Positions 51,007-60,644 are shown, counted from the first letter of the stretch. The stretch is DNA of 64,000 nucleotides from Halodesulfurarchaeum formicicum (GCF_001886955.1 NZ_CP016804.1:1364001-1428000), one strand, 5' to 3'. Notes: generated by a model not told the origin, from the sequence alone. Numbers and translations are program-made.

Positions 51007-52026
51007 ATGGACGACATCGAGGTCGAAGCAGTCGACTCCCTCGAACCGGGCGTGGCCGGTGGGACGGCCGAGTACGTGCTCTACGGCGGGAAAGGTGGCG
51101 TCGGAAAGACCACGATGGCCGCGGCGACCGGGCTGGCCAGCGCACTCGACGGGACCGACACCCTCGTCGTCTCGACCGACCCGGCCCACTCGCTGGGAGA
51201 CGCCTACGGCGTCTCGATCCCATCCGAACCGACCCGAATCCGCGAGGACATCCCGCTTTTCGCCGTCGAGATCGACCCGGAGACGGCCCTCCAGGAGGTC
51301 GGCGCGTTCGGTGGCGACCTCTCGATGGGCGGGGTCGGCGACCTGCTGGGCGGCGAGGAGCCGGATCCCCTGCTGGACGGCCAGTTCCCCGGCGCGGACG
51401 AAGCCGCGGCGATGCAACTCTTGCTTGAGTACCTGGACGACGACCGGTTCGACCGGATCGTCATCGACACGGCCCCGACCGGACATACCTTGCGACTGCT
51501 CGAACTGCCCGAGATGATGGAGACGATGATGGGCCGGTTCGTCCGGTTGCGGGACCGACTCGGCTCCCTCGGTGAGAGTCTGACGGGCCTGTTCGGCGAG
51601 TCGGAAGGAGCCGACGGCCCGGACCTCGACCCCCAGATCGAGCGCGTCGAGCGGTTGCGAGCGCTGCTCGCCGATCCGGAGCGCACCGACTTCCGAATCG
51701 TGACCGTGCCCGAGGAGATGGCCGTCGAGGAGGCAAAACGACTGGAGAACCAGTTGCAGGGCTTTGGCATTCCGGTTTCGACGGTCGTGGTCAATCGCGT
51801 GATGGAGCCACTCGAATCGATCCTCGACGACGTGGCCCCCGGGGAGTACGTCGCCCCGAACCTCGATGATTGCCAGTTCTGTCAGCGACGCTGGGATGTC
51901 CAGCAGTCCGCACTCGGAACGGCCCAGGAACTCTTCATGGGCTATGACGTGAAGCGGGTCCCGCTCTTCGCCGAAGAAGTCCGTGGCGAGGAGCTACTCC
52001 GACTCGTCGCCGCCTGCCTTGAGTGA
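51007..52026 (+). CDS. ArsA/Get3-type ATPase
   Basis: The 339-residue protein has deviant Walker A GGKGGVGKTT, switch motifs DPAHSLGDAYG and DTAPTGHTLRLLELP, and a zinc-site CQFC near the C-terminus as in Get3. Archaeal Get3 homologs bind tail-anchored protein helices. The absence of other arsenic genes makes Get3 more likely than arsenite export. Its final 33 bp overlap the convergent glycerate kinase gene. Confidence 0.87.
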   Translation: MDDIEVEAVDSLEPGVAGGTAEYVLYGGKGGVGKTTMAAATGLASALDGTDTLVVSTDPAHSLGDAYGVSIPSEPTRIREDIPLFAVEIDPETALQEVGAFGGDLSMGGVGDLLGGEEPDPLLDGQFPGADEAAAMQLLLEYLDDDRFDRIVIDTAPTGHTLRLLELPEMMETMMGRFVRLRDRLGSLGESLTGLFGESEGADGPDLDPQIERVERLRALLADPERTDFRIVTVPEEMAVEEAKRLENQLQGFGIPVSTVVVNRVMEPLESILDDVAPGEYVAPNLDDCQFCQRRWDVQQSALGTAQELFMGYDVKRVPLFAEEVRGEELLRLVAACLE

Positions 52027-53355
52027 GCCCTCTTCGACGAGCAGGATCCGCAGATCGTTGACGTTCGTCCCGGTCTGTCCAGTCAGGATGGTCCGGTCCC
52101 GGGCCTGAAGGTACGCCCCGGTATCGTTCGCGTCGAGGGCGGCCTGGGCTGCCTGGCGATCCACGACCGATTCGTCGACGAGCGCGCCTGCGGCGTCGCT
52201 CGCGCCGTCGATCCCGTCGCTGTCGACCGCACCCACGATTGTCGAGTCGTCCAGGGATAGCCCCGCGGAGAGGGCAAACTCCTGGTTCGGCCCTCCGGAG
52301 CCCCCATCGCCGTCGATGGTGACGGTGGTCTCGCCGCCCGAGAGAATCGCTGCGGGCGGTTCGATCGGCGTTCCCGTGGCCCGAATCTCGTTTGCGATCG
52401 CGGCGTGAGTTTTCGCCGCCTCGGCGGCCTCGCCCTCCACTCGCGAGGAGAGCACGAGCGAGTCATACCCCGCCGCCTCGGTCACGTCCGCGGCGGCTGT
52501 GAGGGCCGTCATCCCATCCGCGATGACGTGGGTCGAAACGTGCTCGAAGATCGGATCGCCCGGTTTCGGCGTCTCCTCGAGGTCCCCCGCAACCCCGGCT
52601 CGAATGCGTTCGCTGACCGAATCCGGGAGCGAGAGGTCGAACCGATCGATCACGGCCTGGGCGTCCGCGAAGGTGCTCGGATCGGGCACGAGCGGGCCGC
52701 TGGCGATCACATCGAGGTGATTCCCCACTACGTCACTGAGAACGAGTGAGACGACCGTCGCCGGGGCCGCCAGGGCCGCGAGTTGCCCACCCTTGATCGC
52801 CGAGAGGTGTTTGCGGACGGCGTTGATGTCCTGGATCGGCGCGCCGCTCTGGAGCAACTGATCGGTCGTCTCGACCAGATCGTCGAGTTCGATGCCTGCC
52901 GCCGGGGCCGGCATCAGCGCGCTGCCGCCACCGGTGATTACACCCAGGACGAGGGTCTCCTCGGTGGCTGCTGCGGCCCGGTCCAGGAGTTGCCGGGTCG
53001 ATTCGACGCCGCGCTCGCTCGGCACCGGGTGATCCCCGGGCCGCACCGTCACCCGCTCGGTCTCTACTGGATCGTCGGTGACGACCAGGCCGCCGTCGAG
53101 CCGGTCCCCGAGGACCGCTTCGAGCGCCCGCGCGACCTGCGAAGCCGCGTTGCCGCCACCCAGGACGACGACCTCGCTGTAGGCTGCCAGGTCGTAGGTC
53201 GTCTCCCCAACCCGGAGCTGGTCACCGTCGAGTGAGACCGTCGACTCGACGACCGTCGCCGGGTCACTCGCCTCGATGCCAGCGAGCAGTGCGTCGAGAA
53301 CCGTCTCGTGAGCCGGCGACTGGGCGAGTGCCGCCCGATTCTGAATCCGTGTCAT
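51994..53355 (-). CDS. gckA: MOFRL-type glycerate 2-kinase
   Basis: The 453-residue protein matches archaeal glycerate kinases of the MOFRL family: GGGNAASQVARALEAVL, VITGGGSALMPAPA, DINAVRKHLSAIKGGQLA, and the C-terminal MOFRL motif region SGGETTVTIDGDGGSGGPNQEFALSA with TGTNVNDL. It phosphorylates glycerate, typically to 2-phosphoglycerate. The upstream SDR gene stops with ATGA over its start, so both are probably cotranscribed. Confidence 0.9.
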   Translation of the reverse strand: MTRIQNRAALAQSPAHETVLDALLAGIEASDPATVVESTVSLDGDQLRVGETTYDLAAYSEVVVLGGGNAASQVARALEAVLGDRLDGGLVVTDDPVETERVTVRPGDHPVPSERGVESTRQLLDRAAAATEETLVLGVITGGGSALMPAPAAGIELDDLVETTDQLLQSGAPIQDINAVRKHLSAIKGGQLAALAAPATVVSLVLSDVVGNHLDVIASGPLVPDPSTFADAQAVIDRFDLSLPDSVSERIRAGVAGDLEETPKPGDPIFEHVSTHVIADGMTALTAAADVTEAAGYDSLVLSSRVEGEAAEAAKTHAAIANEIRATGTPIEPPAAILSGGETTVTIDGDGGSGGPNQEFALSAGLSLDDSTIVGAVDSDGIDGASDAAGALVDESVVDRQAAQAALDANDTGAYLQARDRTILTGQTGTNVNDLRILLVEEGSLKAGGDESE

Positions 53356-54170
53356 GCACCGAGCCTCCGCAAAAGCGAGAAGATGCGATCCCGAACCCGA
53401 TCCGGGAGCAGACGGGCGAGCGTGAGGTATTTCGCGGCCGGGCCGACGGTATACCGCGACTGCGGGTCCGTCGAGGTCCCAGCTTCGAGGATCACATCAG
53501 CCACCCGCTCTGGTGGCACGGAGCCCATCTCGCCCACGATACCCGCGTCGGTGAGCGCACCGTAGAGGTCCTCGTAGGCCGCGGTCCGGTCGAGGTCAGC
53601 AAGCGAGGACTGGGCACGGTCCTCGAACTGTGTGTCTACCGGCCCGGGCTCGACGAGGGCCACGTCGATGTCGAAGGGCGTGACCTCCGCCCGGAGCGCG
53701 TCGCTCATCGATTCGAGGGCGGCCTTCGAGGCGGAGTAGACACCCATTCCCGGCGCCGAGAGCAGCCCGGAAACGGAGGAAACGTTGACGATGGTCCCGC
53801 GTTCGGCCTCACGCATGTGGGGGAGGGCGGCCCTGACGAGTCGATGCGGGCCGAAGACGTTCACGTCGAACTGGGACTCGACGTGTCGGGTCGGCACGTC
53901 CTCCAGCGGGCCGAACTGCGCGTAGCCCGCGTTGTTCACGAGACAGTCCAGCCGCCCCGTCTCCGCGATCGTCCAGTCGATCACATCCTGGCACTGGGCA
54001 GGTTTGGTCACATCGAGTTCGTGGGTGAGCGCTCCCTTCTCGGCAAGGTCCGTAATGTCTGCCTCCTCGCGAGCAGTCGCGATCACCGTCCACCCCTCCG
54101 AAAGAAAGGCCTCGGCCGTCGCGTGGCCGATGCCCGAGGAGCACCCGGTGACGAGTACGGTCCGTTCCAT
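53352..54170 (-). CDS. short-chain dehydrogenase/reductase
   Basis: The 272-residue enzyme has the NAD(P) motif VTGCSSGIGHATAEAFL, NNAGYAQFG and catalytic Ser-Tyr-Lys (NVSSVSG, YSASKAA). The C-terminal VRDRIFSLLRRL extension is found in a retinol-dehydrogenase-like subgroup. Substrate is unknown. It overlaps the glycerate kinase gene by 4 nt and follows nfi with 24 bp between them. Confidence 0.9.
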   Translation of the reverse strand: MERTVLVTGCSSGIGHATAEAFLSEGWTVIATAREEADITDLAEKGALTHELDVTKPAQCQDVIDWTIAETGRLDCLVNNAGYAQFGPLEDVPTRHVESQFDVNVFGPHRLVRAALPHMREAERGTIVNVSSVSGLLSAPGMGVYSASKAALESMSDALRAEVTPFDIDVALVEPGPVDTQFEDRAQSSLADLDRTAAYEDLYGALTDAGIVGEMGSVPPERVADVILEAGTSTDPQSRYTVGPAAKYLTLARLLPDRVRDRIFSLLRRLGA

Positions 54171-54194
54171 ACCCCACCCTCGCCCGAGAGGCAG

Positions 54195-54977
54195 TTAATG
54201 CTTGCAGTCCGACGCGGCCCGATCGGCCAGCCGAATCGGCTCGGGGAGCTTGTAGCCGGCCCCCATCGCGGCGACTAGCGACACGGCAGTCTCGGCGCTC
54301 ACGCGATGGCCCGGACTCACGTAAATGGGGTTCACGTGCCGCCTCTCGGGATTCGGAAACTGGCGTGATTGGGAGGCGTAGCCGAGAATCGTCCCCGGCT
54401 CGGCCGTCACCGATTCGTCCGCGTAAATCGGTACCCGCGTTCCCTCCGGCAACGGCTCAGCCAGCGATTCGGCCGGCTGGCCACAGAGCAGGTTCTTCGC
54501 CACGCCGATGGCTGGGCGGTCATAGACCACACCCAGATGGGTCGCGAGCCCGGCCTGGCGATAATGGATGCGCCCGCTTCCATCGAAGACCAGGAGGTCC
54601 GGATCGACCGTGAGTGAGTCCAAGGCGTCGATGATCGGCCCGCCCTCGCGAAAGGAGAGCAAGCCGGGGATGTAGGGGATCGAGAGTTCGGTCCGCCCAC
54701 AGGCGACCTCGACGACCGAGTCGCCCTGGATCGCGACGACCGCGCTCACAGCGACTCCGTCCAGAAAGGCCTGATCGACGCCGGCGACGATTGGCCCGGT
54801 GCCCGCTAGCGAACGCCGCTGGTCGAGGTCGAGTGGCTCCTCGATCTCGACGGCTGCGGGGGCGGGACAGCCAGCGTCGGCAAACGTGGCGACATTCGCG
54901 ATTTCGCGCTGCTGGGCCTCCATTTCGTCCCGGGAGGCGTCGGGGTTCGGAACGTACTCGGCACGGGCCGGCTCCAT
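54195..54977 (-). CDS. nfi: endonuclease V
   Basis: From ATG 54977 the protein has 260 residues. Catalytic acidic residues appear in AGVDQAFLDG and LLVFDGSGRIHYRQAGLATHLGV, close to the family VDG-G..HPR..GLASHLG with Tyr in place of Pro. It cuts near deaminated bases (inosine). The gene begins 1 bp after the AN1-rhomboid stop, so both share a transcript. ATG 55067 would overlap that gene. Confidence 0.88.
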   Translation of the reverse strand: MEPARAEYVPNPDASRDEMEAQQREIANVATFADAGCPAPAAVEIEEPLDLDQRRSLAGTGPIVAGVDQAFLDGVAVSAVVAIQGDSVVEVACGRTELSIPYIPGLLSFREGGPIIDALDSLTVDPDLLVFDGSGRIHYRQAGLATHLGVVYDRPAIGVAKNLLCGQPAESLAEPLPEGTRVPIYADESVTAEPGTILGYASQSRQFPNPERRHVNPIYVSPGHRVSAETAVSLVAAMGAGYKLPEPIRLADRAASDCKH

Positions 54978-54978
54978 C

Positions 54979-55884
54979 TCAGCGGCGACGACGGCGATTG
55001 GGACCGTTGCCCCCGATCCGAAGCTGCTGGGGGGCCCGGGTTCCAGTCCGCTTGAGGTACAGGCCATACAGCAGGCCGATTCCGAGTCCCGAAAGATGGG
55101 CGATCTGGGCGACGCCGCCGAACCCGACCCCGCCAGCGGTGCTCACGAGCACCGAGTAACCCGCGAACAGCGCGGTCGCGACCCAGAGGGGCATGGGCAG
55201 GATGAAGTACAGATAGATGCGGAGGTTCGGGTTGAGCACCGTCAAGACACCCAACAACGCCGCGATGGCCCCGCTCGCGCCGAGCACGGTGGCCGTCCCG
55301 CCAACGGCCAGGGTCGCGAGGACCTGCGCCAGGCCGGCGGCGACCCCACTGACGAGGAACAGCGCCGCGAAGGCCTTCGATCCGATCTTCCGCTCGACGA
55401 CCGGGCCGAAGAAGTACAGCACGATGCTGTTGAAGAAGATGTGCATGAAGTTCGTCGGGGAGTGGGCGAAGACGGAGGTGACCCAGGTCCAGACGTACTC
55501 GATGTGATTCGTATCGAGTGTGAAGAGGGCGCTGAAGAGCTGTGCGTCCTGGAGGCCGAACGCGACCAGGAGTTCCAGCGGGAAGACAAGCCAGATGATC
55601 GCGAGGAAGACGTAGGTCATGTTCCGCCGGACGTAGCCCCCGATCCCACCCGGGCCGCTCCCCAGACCGAGCCGTTCGAGGAAACTCCGGCCGGCCCGCG
55701 TGGAGGAGCCCGAGACCGAGTCGTCGAACCCCGAGTCGAAGACCCCGCCGGGGTCCTCCCACTGATCCAGTCCCGGACAGTCGTGGTTCTCGGGGAGCCG
55801 GTGCTCGGAACAGAACGTGCCGCCGCACATGCGACACTGGTACGGCATGCCCTCTTCGCGCCCACAGTAGTCACATCGCACCAT
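54979..55884 (-). CDS. rhomboid protease with N-terminal AN1-type zinc finger
   Basis: The 301-residue protein starts with an AN1-like zinc finger (CDYC, CRMC, FCSEHRLPENHDC) in about residues 4-36. Six membrane helices follow, with rhomboid motifs HIFFNS, the active Ser in GASGAIAALLG and His in AHLSGLG. Zinc finger-rhomboid fusions occur in many haloarchaea. It probably cleaves membrane proteins; the finger may bind the cytoplasmic partner. ATG 55884 starts the finger. Confidence 0.92.
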   Translation of the reverse strand: MVRCDYCGREEGMPYQCRMCGGTFCSEHRLPENHDCPGLDQWEDPGGVFDSGFDDSVSGSSTRAGRSFLERLGLGSGPGGIGGYVRRNMTYVFLAIIWLVFPLELLVAFGLQDAQLFSALFTLDTNHIEYVWTWVTSVFAHSPTNFMHIFFNSIVLYFFGPVVERKIGSKAFAALFLVSGVAAGLAQVLATLAVGGTATVLGASGAIAALLGVLTVLNPNLRIYLYFILPMPLWVATALFAGYSVLVSTAGGVGFGGVAQIAHLSGLGIGLLYGLYLKRTGTRAPQQLRIGGNGPNRRRRR

Positions 55885-55967
55885 GGGCTCGGGTATGTCA
55901 GTCCTCGGGATAAAACTCCCGACGACGGACGTGTGGATTTTTGGGGCCCGGCGCGGTAGGAAGAGCC

Positions 55968-56408
55968 GTGCAGGATTACGAACGCGAGCGACTCCTCGAA
56001 CGGATCGATCGCGAGGGCGCCACGGTCGGGGCCTCGATCCCCGACTCCCTCGAGGTGAACGGCGAACAGATCGATCTCGCGGCGTTCGTCCTCGACGCGA
56101 GGGGCGACGGCCCCGAACCGTCGGCGGAAGAAGTCCAGTCGCTGATCCGGGAGCTGCGAGGCGAACGAAAGCGACGCCGGGCCAAAATCGAAACGGGAGA
56201 AATTTCCCGTGATCGCGGCGAACGGCTCGCGGAGTCGATTCTCGGGATCGATCGGGCACTGACAGCGCTGGAATCCGACGCCGACACCGACCTGGAAGCC
56301 GAAGCAAGACGACGCAAACGGGCCGATCAGAAGCGGTGGCGATCCTTTCTCGATTCGGCGACCGGCGAGGACGAGAACCGAGGCGGTCGCCGGGGGAACA
56401 CATGGTGA
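55968..56408 (+). CDS. DUF5788-like haloarchaeal protein
   Basis: From GTG 55968 the protein has 146 residues, soluble and highly charged: YERERLLERIDREGATVGASIPDSLEVNGEQIDLAAFVLDARGDG, then a helical basic region (RELRGERKRRRAKIETGEISRDRGERLAESILGIDRAL). This matches the DUF5788 family as I recall it. Function unknown. Its last bases overlap the polX start. Confidence 0.7.
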   Translation: MQDYERERLLERIDREGATVGASIPDSLEVNGEQIDLAAFVLDARGDGPEPSAEEVQSLIRELRGERKRRRAKIETGEISRDRGERLAESILGIDRALTALESDADTDLEAEARRRKRADQKRWRSFLDSATGEDENRGGRRGNTW

Positions 56409-58150
56409 CAAACAACACAGTCGCCGACCGGCTGGAGGAATTCGCGGCCCTCCTGGAGGCCCAGGACGTCGAGTACAAGCCCAGAGCCTACCGGAACGCG
56501 GCCGCGAACGTTCGCTCCCACCCGGAGCCGATCGAGGAGCTCGCCGCGTCGGGACTGGATGCCGTCACGGCGATCGAGGGGGTCGGCGAGGCCATCGGTG
56601 AGAAGATAATCGAGTACGTCGAGACCGGCTCGATCGAGGAACTCGAAGCAGAGCGAGCGAACCTGCCGGTGGACATGGCGGCACTCACCCGCGTCGAGGG
56701 CGTGGGCCCGAAGACAGTCGGAGCGCTCTACGAGGCCCTCGGCATCGAGACCCTCGACGATCTCGAAGCCGCCGCCGAAGCCGGCGAGATCCAGACCGTC
56801 TCGGGGTTCGGGGCCAAAACGGAGCAGAACATCCTGGCGAACATCCCCTTCGCCAGACAGGCCGGCGAACGGGTCCTGCTCGGGAACGCCCGTCCAGTCG
56901 GCGAGGACGTCCTCGCCTTCGCGAGAGGCCTCGACGGCGTGGAGCGAGCCGCACTGGCGGGGTCGCTCAGACGCTGGCGACCCACGATCGGGGACGTGGA
57001 CGTGCTGATCGCGAGCGACTCGAAGGCCGCGGTCACCACCCGGCTCACCGACTGGGAGCGTGTGGAGTCCGTGGCCGAATCGGGCGAGACCAAGACGAGT
57101 CTCCGCGTGGCCGACATGCAGGTCGATTTTCGGTTGGTGGATCCCGGGGAGTTCGGGAGCGCGCTCGTGTACTTCACCGGCAGTCGTGATCACAACATCG
57201 CGCTGCGGAACCGGGCGATCGAGCGTGACCGCAAGGTCAACGAGTATGGCGTCTTCGCCGTCACCGAAGAACAGCGGGCCGCACAGGACACGCGTGCCGG
57301 AACGCGACTCGCCGGCGAAGACGAGACTGCGGTCTACGAGGCCCTCGATCTCCCCTGGATTCCGCCGGAATTGCGGGAGAACCGGGGCGAGATCGCTGCG
57401 GCCGGCGAAGACTCGCTACCTGACCTCCTCGAAGCAGCGGATCTCCGCGGCGATCTCCACGCCCACACCGACTGGTCTGACGGTGAGAACACCATCGAGG
57501 AGATGGTGACCGGGGCCGCCGAGTACGGCCACGACTATCTGGTTATCTCGGATCACGCCGCCGGCCCGGGCGTGTTCGGCGACAGCGGGCTCGAAGACGA
57601 CGAGATTCGCGAGCAGATCGAGGAGGTACGGGCCGTCGCCGCGGACGCACCGATCGAGGTCCTCACCGGAATCGAGGCGAACGTCGGCCCGGACGGCACG
57701 GTTGGCGAAACCGATACGGCCGTGCTGGCGGAACTGGACGTGGTGATCGCCTCGCCACACGCGGACCTGCGAGACGACGCGGATCGGACCGAACGCCTGA
57801 TCAAAGCGATGGAAAACCCGGCTGTCGACGTGCTCGGCCATCCCAGCGGTCGGCTGCTGAACCAGCGGCCCGCAATGGAGTTCGACGCCGATCGGCTCGG
57901 CGCGGCGGCGGCCGAAAACGGCGTCGCCCTGGAGGTCAACGCCAACCCCCACCGGCTGGACCTCTGGGGGAGTGCCGTCAAGGCAGCGATCGAAGCCGGC
58001 GCGACCATCGCCATCGACACCGACGCGCATGCGCCCAGCGAGTTCGCCTACCAGCGGTTCGGTGTCCACACCGCCCGTCGCGGCTGGGCGGAAGCGACGG
58101 ACGTGCTCAACACCCGTGACATCGACGGCCTGCGCGAGTTCCTCCATTGA
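56402..58150 (+). CDS. polX: family X DNA polymerase with PHP domain
   Basis: The 582-residue protein has an N-terminal 8-kDa-type domain with helix-hairpin-helix motifs (AIEGVGEAIGEKI, RVEGVGPKTVGALY), the nucleotidyl transfer motif GSLRRWRPTIGDVDVLI and a C-terminal PHP domain (DLHAHTDWSDG, ISDHAAGPG, GIEANV, SPHAD, ATIAIDTDAHAP). PolX acts in base-excision repair, and the PHP domain is a 3'-5' exonuclease or phosphodiesterase. Starts inside the DUF5788 stop and overlaps Mut7-C. Confidence 0.93.
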   Translation: MVTNNTVADRLEEFAALLEAQDVEYKPRAYRNAAANVRSHPEPIEELAASGLDAVTAIEGVGEAIGEKIIEYVETGSIEELEAERANLPVDMAALTRVEGVGPKTVGALYEALGIETLDDLEAAAEAGEIQTVSGFGAKTEQNILANIPFARQAGERVLLGNARPVGEDVLAFARGLDGVERAALAGSLRRWRPTIGDVDVLIASDSKAAVTTRLTDWERVESVAESGETKTSLRVADMQVDFRLVDPGEFGSALVYFTGSRDHNIALRNRAIERDRKVNEYGVFAVTEEQRAAQDTRAGTRLAGEDETAVYEALDLPWIPPELRENRGEIAAAGEDSLPDLLEAADLRGDLHAHTDWSDGENTIEEMVTGAAEYGHDYLVISDHAAGPGVFGDSGLEDDEIREQIEEVRAVAADAPIEVLTGIEANVGPDGTVGETDTAVLAELDVVIASPHADLRDDADRTERLIKAMENPAVDVLGHPSGRLLNQRPAMEFDADRLGAAAAENGVALEVNANPHRLDLWGSAVKAAIEAGATIAIDTDAHAPSEFAYQRFGVHTARRGWAEATDVLNTRDIDGLREFLH

Positions 58151-58602
58151 TGGCCCGGCCCGCGGACACCCGACTTCTCCTCGACGTGATGCTCGGCGGC
58201 CTCGTCTCGATCCTCCGGATGGTTGGCTACGACACGGCCTACGCCCTCGACCGGGGCATCGAGGCCGACGAGGCGATCCTCGCCTGGGCCGAGCGGGAGG
58301 ATCGCCTGCTTCTCACCCGGGACGTGGAGGTCGCCGAGCGAGCGGCTGACAGCCTGCTGCTGAAGGAACTCGATCCACAGGACCAGCTCGCGGAACTGGC
58401 CGACGCCGGGTTCGGACTCGAACTGACGGAGCCGACCCGCTGTTCGCGCTGTAACGGGCCGTTAGCGCGGGTCGAATCGGGCCCCGGTCCAGAAGCCGGG
58501 CCCGACCCCACCGACGAGCGGGTCTGGCAGTGTCGGGACTGTGGGCAGTTCTACTGGATCGGGAGCCACTGGGAACACCTCCGGGCGCAGTTACCCGATT
58601 AA
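58150..58602 (+). CDS. Mut7-C RNase-domain protein
   Basis: The 150-residue protein has RLLLDVMLGGLVSILRMVGYDTAYA and LLLTRDVEVA, typical for Mut7-C (PIN-like) nucleases, followed by a four-Cys zinc ribbon (CSRCNGPL ... CRDCGQFYW). ATG 58150 overlaps the polX stop. Probably an RNA-acting enzyme; target unknown. Confidence 0.85.
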   Translation: MARPADTRLLLDVMLGGLVSILRMVGYDTAYALDRGIEADEAILAWAEREDRLLLTRDVEVAERAADSLLLKELDPQDQLAELADAGFGLELTEPTRCSRCNGPLARVESGPGPEAGPDPTDERVWQCRDCGQFYWIGSHWEHLRAQLPD

Positions 58603-59510
58603 CTCGCGTTCCCCTGCCACCACTGGCAGGCCGCCATGTCGTCCATCGGTTCCTCGGAGAGCCCACAGTAGGGATGCATGTCGCCGTCCCGCTCGGTGTA
58701 CTCGAAGTGCGTACAGTTCCCACAGTACTGGTCCGGCCCGGTACCGGGTTCGTCCATCACTTCGCCGTCGTCTACCTGGGTCGTCGGCTCCGCACCCGGT
58801 TCGACGATCTCGGCATCCGCCGAGACCCCGCCGTCGGATACCGACCCGGCCTGTTGGTGTGGCTGTGGCCCGAGATCCGTTGTCTCGGTTTCGTCCCCGA
58901 AGGTCCCGATGCCGCCCAGACCGCTACTGATGGCCTTGCCGGCGTTCTGGAACTCAGTCTGAACGGCCTCCACGGCCCGCACCGTCGCCCCCGGATTGTC
59001 GACCGAGAGCGAGACTGTGCCCCCGGGATCGTTGCGGGTCTTGAAGGTCGCGACGGCGGTGAAAAGCGTCCAGAAGGAGACCAGGATGCCGGCGAAGTAG
59101 ACCAGCAGCAGGGCCAGGACCAGCGTCGAGGGGACACCGGGGCTGGCATACCAGTTCTCGGGGTAGGCATGCCGGAAGAGCGCCACGCCGACGAGGGCCA
59201 GTGCGGCCCCGAGTCCGGCAGCGGTCTTGTGGAACCGCGTCGCTGGGAGGACGATCGTAACTCCCAGGAACACCGCTGGGATCCCGACGCCGCCGAGGAT
59301 GCCCGCGATCTCCCGGCTCTCCAGGACGCCAAAGCCGTTCTCCACCAGGAGGCCAGTGCCACCGATCAGGATCGCGGCCACGAGGAGGGCAGCTCCGGCG
59401 ACGAAGAGCCCGGTTCCCAGGAGGACCTGCTTGCGGCTCGCAACCCCGACCCGGCGCTCGTAGGTCTCCCCCAGGCTTGGCATACGGCCCCGTTGGAACC
59501 GGAGGCCCAT
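58599..59510 (-). CDS. membrane protein with C-terminal Cys-rich module (DUF7139-like)
   Basis: The 303-residue protein has four to five membrane segments (residues about 30-170, including LVLALLLVYFAGILVSFWTLF) and a cytoplasmic tail ending in a possible metal site (QYCGNCTHFEY, HPYCGLSEEPMDDMAACQWW). A shorter start at 59483 (MPSLGETYERR) is also possible. I recall the DUF7139 family starting similarly. Its end overlaps the Mut7-C gene by 4 bp. Confidence 0.65.
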   Translation of the reverse strand: MGLRFQRGRMPSLGETYERRVGVASRKQVLLGTGLFVAGAALLVAAILIGGTGLLVENGFGVLESREIAGILGGVGIPAVFLGVTIVLPATRFHKTAAGLGAALALVGVALFRHAYPENWYASPGVPSTLVLALLLVYFAGILVSFWTLFTAVATFKTRNDPGGTVSLSVDNPGATVRAVEAVQTEFQNAGKAISSGLGGIGTFGDETETTDLGPQPHQQAGSVSDGGVSADAEIVEPGAEPTTQVDDGEVMDEPGTGPDQYCGNCTHFEYTERDGDMHPYCGLSEEPMDDMAACQWWQGNAS

Positions 59511-59582
59511 AACACTATGTCAGACGGGCCGGTGGCGCAGTGCATCGAAAGCTTGAATCGGCGGCCGAGAAAAGTCCCCTCC

Positions 59583-59864
59583 ATGGCCGAGGACACCGAC
59601 GAAGCGGACGGCGTCGAACTGGGTTCGGGCCCCGACGTGGAGGGCGCCCCGATCGCCCGGGTCGCCGAGCGACTGACCTGGGCGATTCAGAAGAGCGAAA
59701 TCGACCGCAAAGAGGGCGACACCGCCGTCCGGACGCCGGACGGGCCCCAGGAACTCACCGACATCCTGGCGGAGATCGACGAGACGTACTTCCCCACTCG
59801 ACAGGCCTTCCGCGAGGCCGTCGACGGGGTCATCGGCACCGGCCCGGTTCCAACCGAGGAGTAA
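59583..59864 (+). CDS. small DUF5789-like protein
   Basis: The 93-residue acidic protein has a helical core (RVAERLTWAIQKSEIDRKEGDTAVRTPDGPQELTDILAEIDETYFPTRQAFREAV in outline) like haloarchaeal DUF5789 proteins. It is divergent from the membrane-protein gene and its stop abuts that of the convergent CPBP gene. Function unknown. Confidence 0.7.
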   Translation: MAEDTDEADGVELGSGPDVEGAPIARVAERLTWAIQKSEIDRKEGDTAVRTPDGPQELTDILAEIDETYFPTRQAFREAVDGVIGTGPVPTEE

Positions 59865-60644
59865 TCAGATCGCCGCGGGCACGTCTCCCATGACCGAGAT
59901 CGAGACGTAGAGCAACAGCACGAGGGTGGAATTGTACACCCCGTGGATCAAAATTGGGACCACCAGGTTCTCCGTTCGTTCATACGCCACCCCGAAGACA
60001 AGACTCGGCAGGAAGAGGATCGCGATGGCGATGAATCGGGCCCCGCTCCCGCCGGTCAGCGAGAAGTAGTGAACCAGCGCGAAGAGGGCGGCCGTCAGCG
60101 GGATCGCGAGTGGGGCCGAAAACGCCTCGCGAAGTCGCCCCTGGACGACCCCCCGGAACAGGAACTCCTCGCTCGGTGCAATTACGAAAAGCGAGAGCGG
60201 GACGAGCCAGAGCAGCAGTTCCGGGTTCTCGATGCCCAGTTCCGCGGCCTGGTTTGTGGTCTCCGGCTGGACACCAAAGACAGTGAGCAACACGCCGGCG
60301 GCGAAGACAAGTCCCATCGCGGCCACGTAGCCGCCACCCGCGTAGAGGAGATCACGCAGCCCCGGAACGGCCGCCGGGACGTAGGATCGGGCCGAGAGGC
60401 CACGATACCGGAGATAGAGGACGCCCCCACCCGCCAGCCCCAGGGCACTCGTGAGAAAGAGGAGGCCAACCATGACGAGAAAGGAGACACCACCCAAGAA
60501 CCGGCCGACACCAAGTCCGAACAGCGCAGTGAGCACGAAGGCCAGGAAAATGCCACCGACACCCGCTGCGATCGCCCCGAGCAGGGCGTACCCGCGATGG
60601 GAACCACGGGGGGCCACCGGTCGCCACGGGTCAGTATCGCTCAT
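59865..60644 (-). CDS. CPBP family intramembrane metalloprotease
   Basis: The 259-residue membrane protein has the CPBP/ABI motifs: APSEEFLFRGVVQGRLRE (Glu-Glu and Arg), FALVHYFSLTGG with His, and LIHGVYNSTLVL. They fit prenyl-endopeptidase-type membrane enzymes (Rce1-like). Physiological role in archaea is unclear. It stands before nreA, separated by about 45 bp. Confidence 0.9.
   Translation of the reverse strand: MSDTDPWRPVAPRGSHRGYALLGAIAAGVGGIFLAFVLTALFGLGVGRFLGGVSFLVMVGLLFLTSALGLAGGGVLYLRYRGLSARSYVPAAVPGLRDLLYAGGGYVAAMGLVFAAGVLLTVFGVQPETTNQAAELGIENPELLLWLVPLSLFVIAPSEEFLFRGVVQGRLREAFSAPLAIPLTAALFALVHYFSLTGGSGARFIAIAILFLPSLVFGVAYERTENLVVPILIHGVYNSTLVLLLYVSISVMGDVPAAI

Noticed and set aside
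59525-59600. GGGCCGGTGGCGCAG stretch resembling the 5' half of a tRNA
   Set aside because: No matching 3' acceptor strand (CCGGCCC), anticodon stem or T-arm in the proper distance; the region runs straight into a coding gene.
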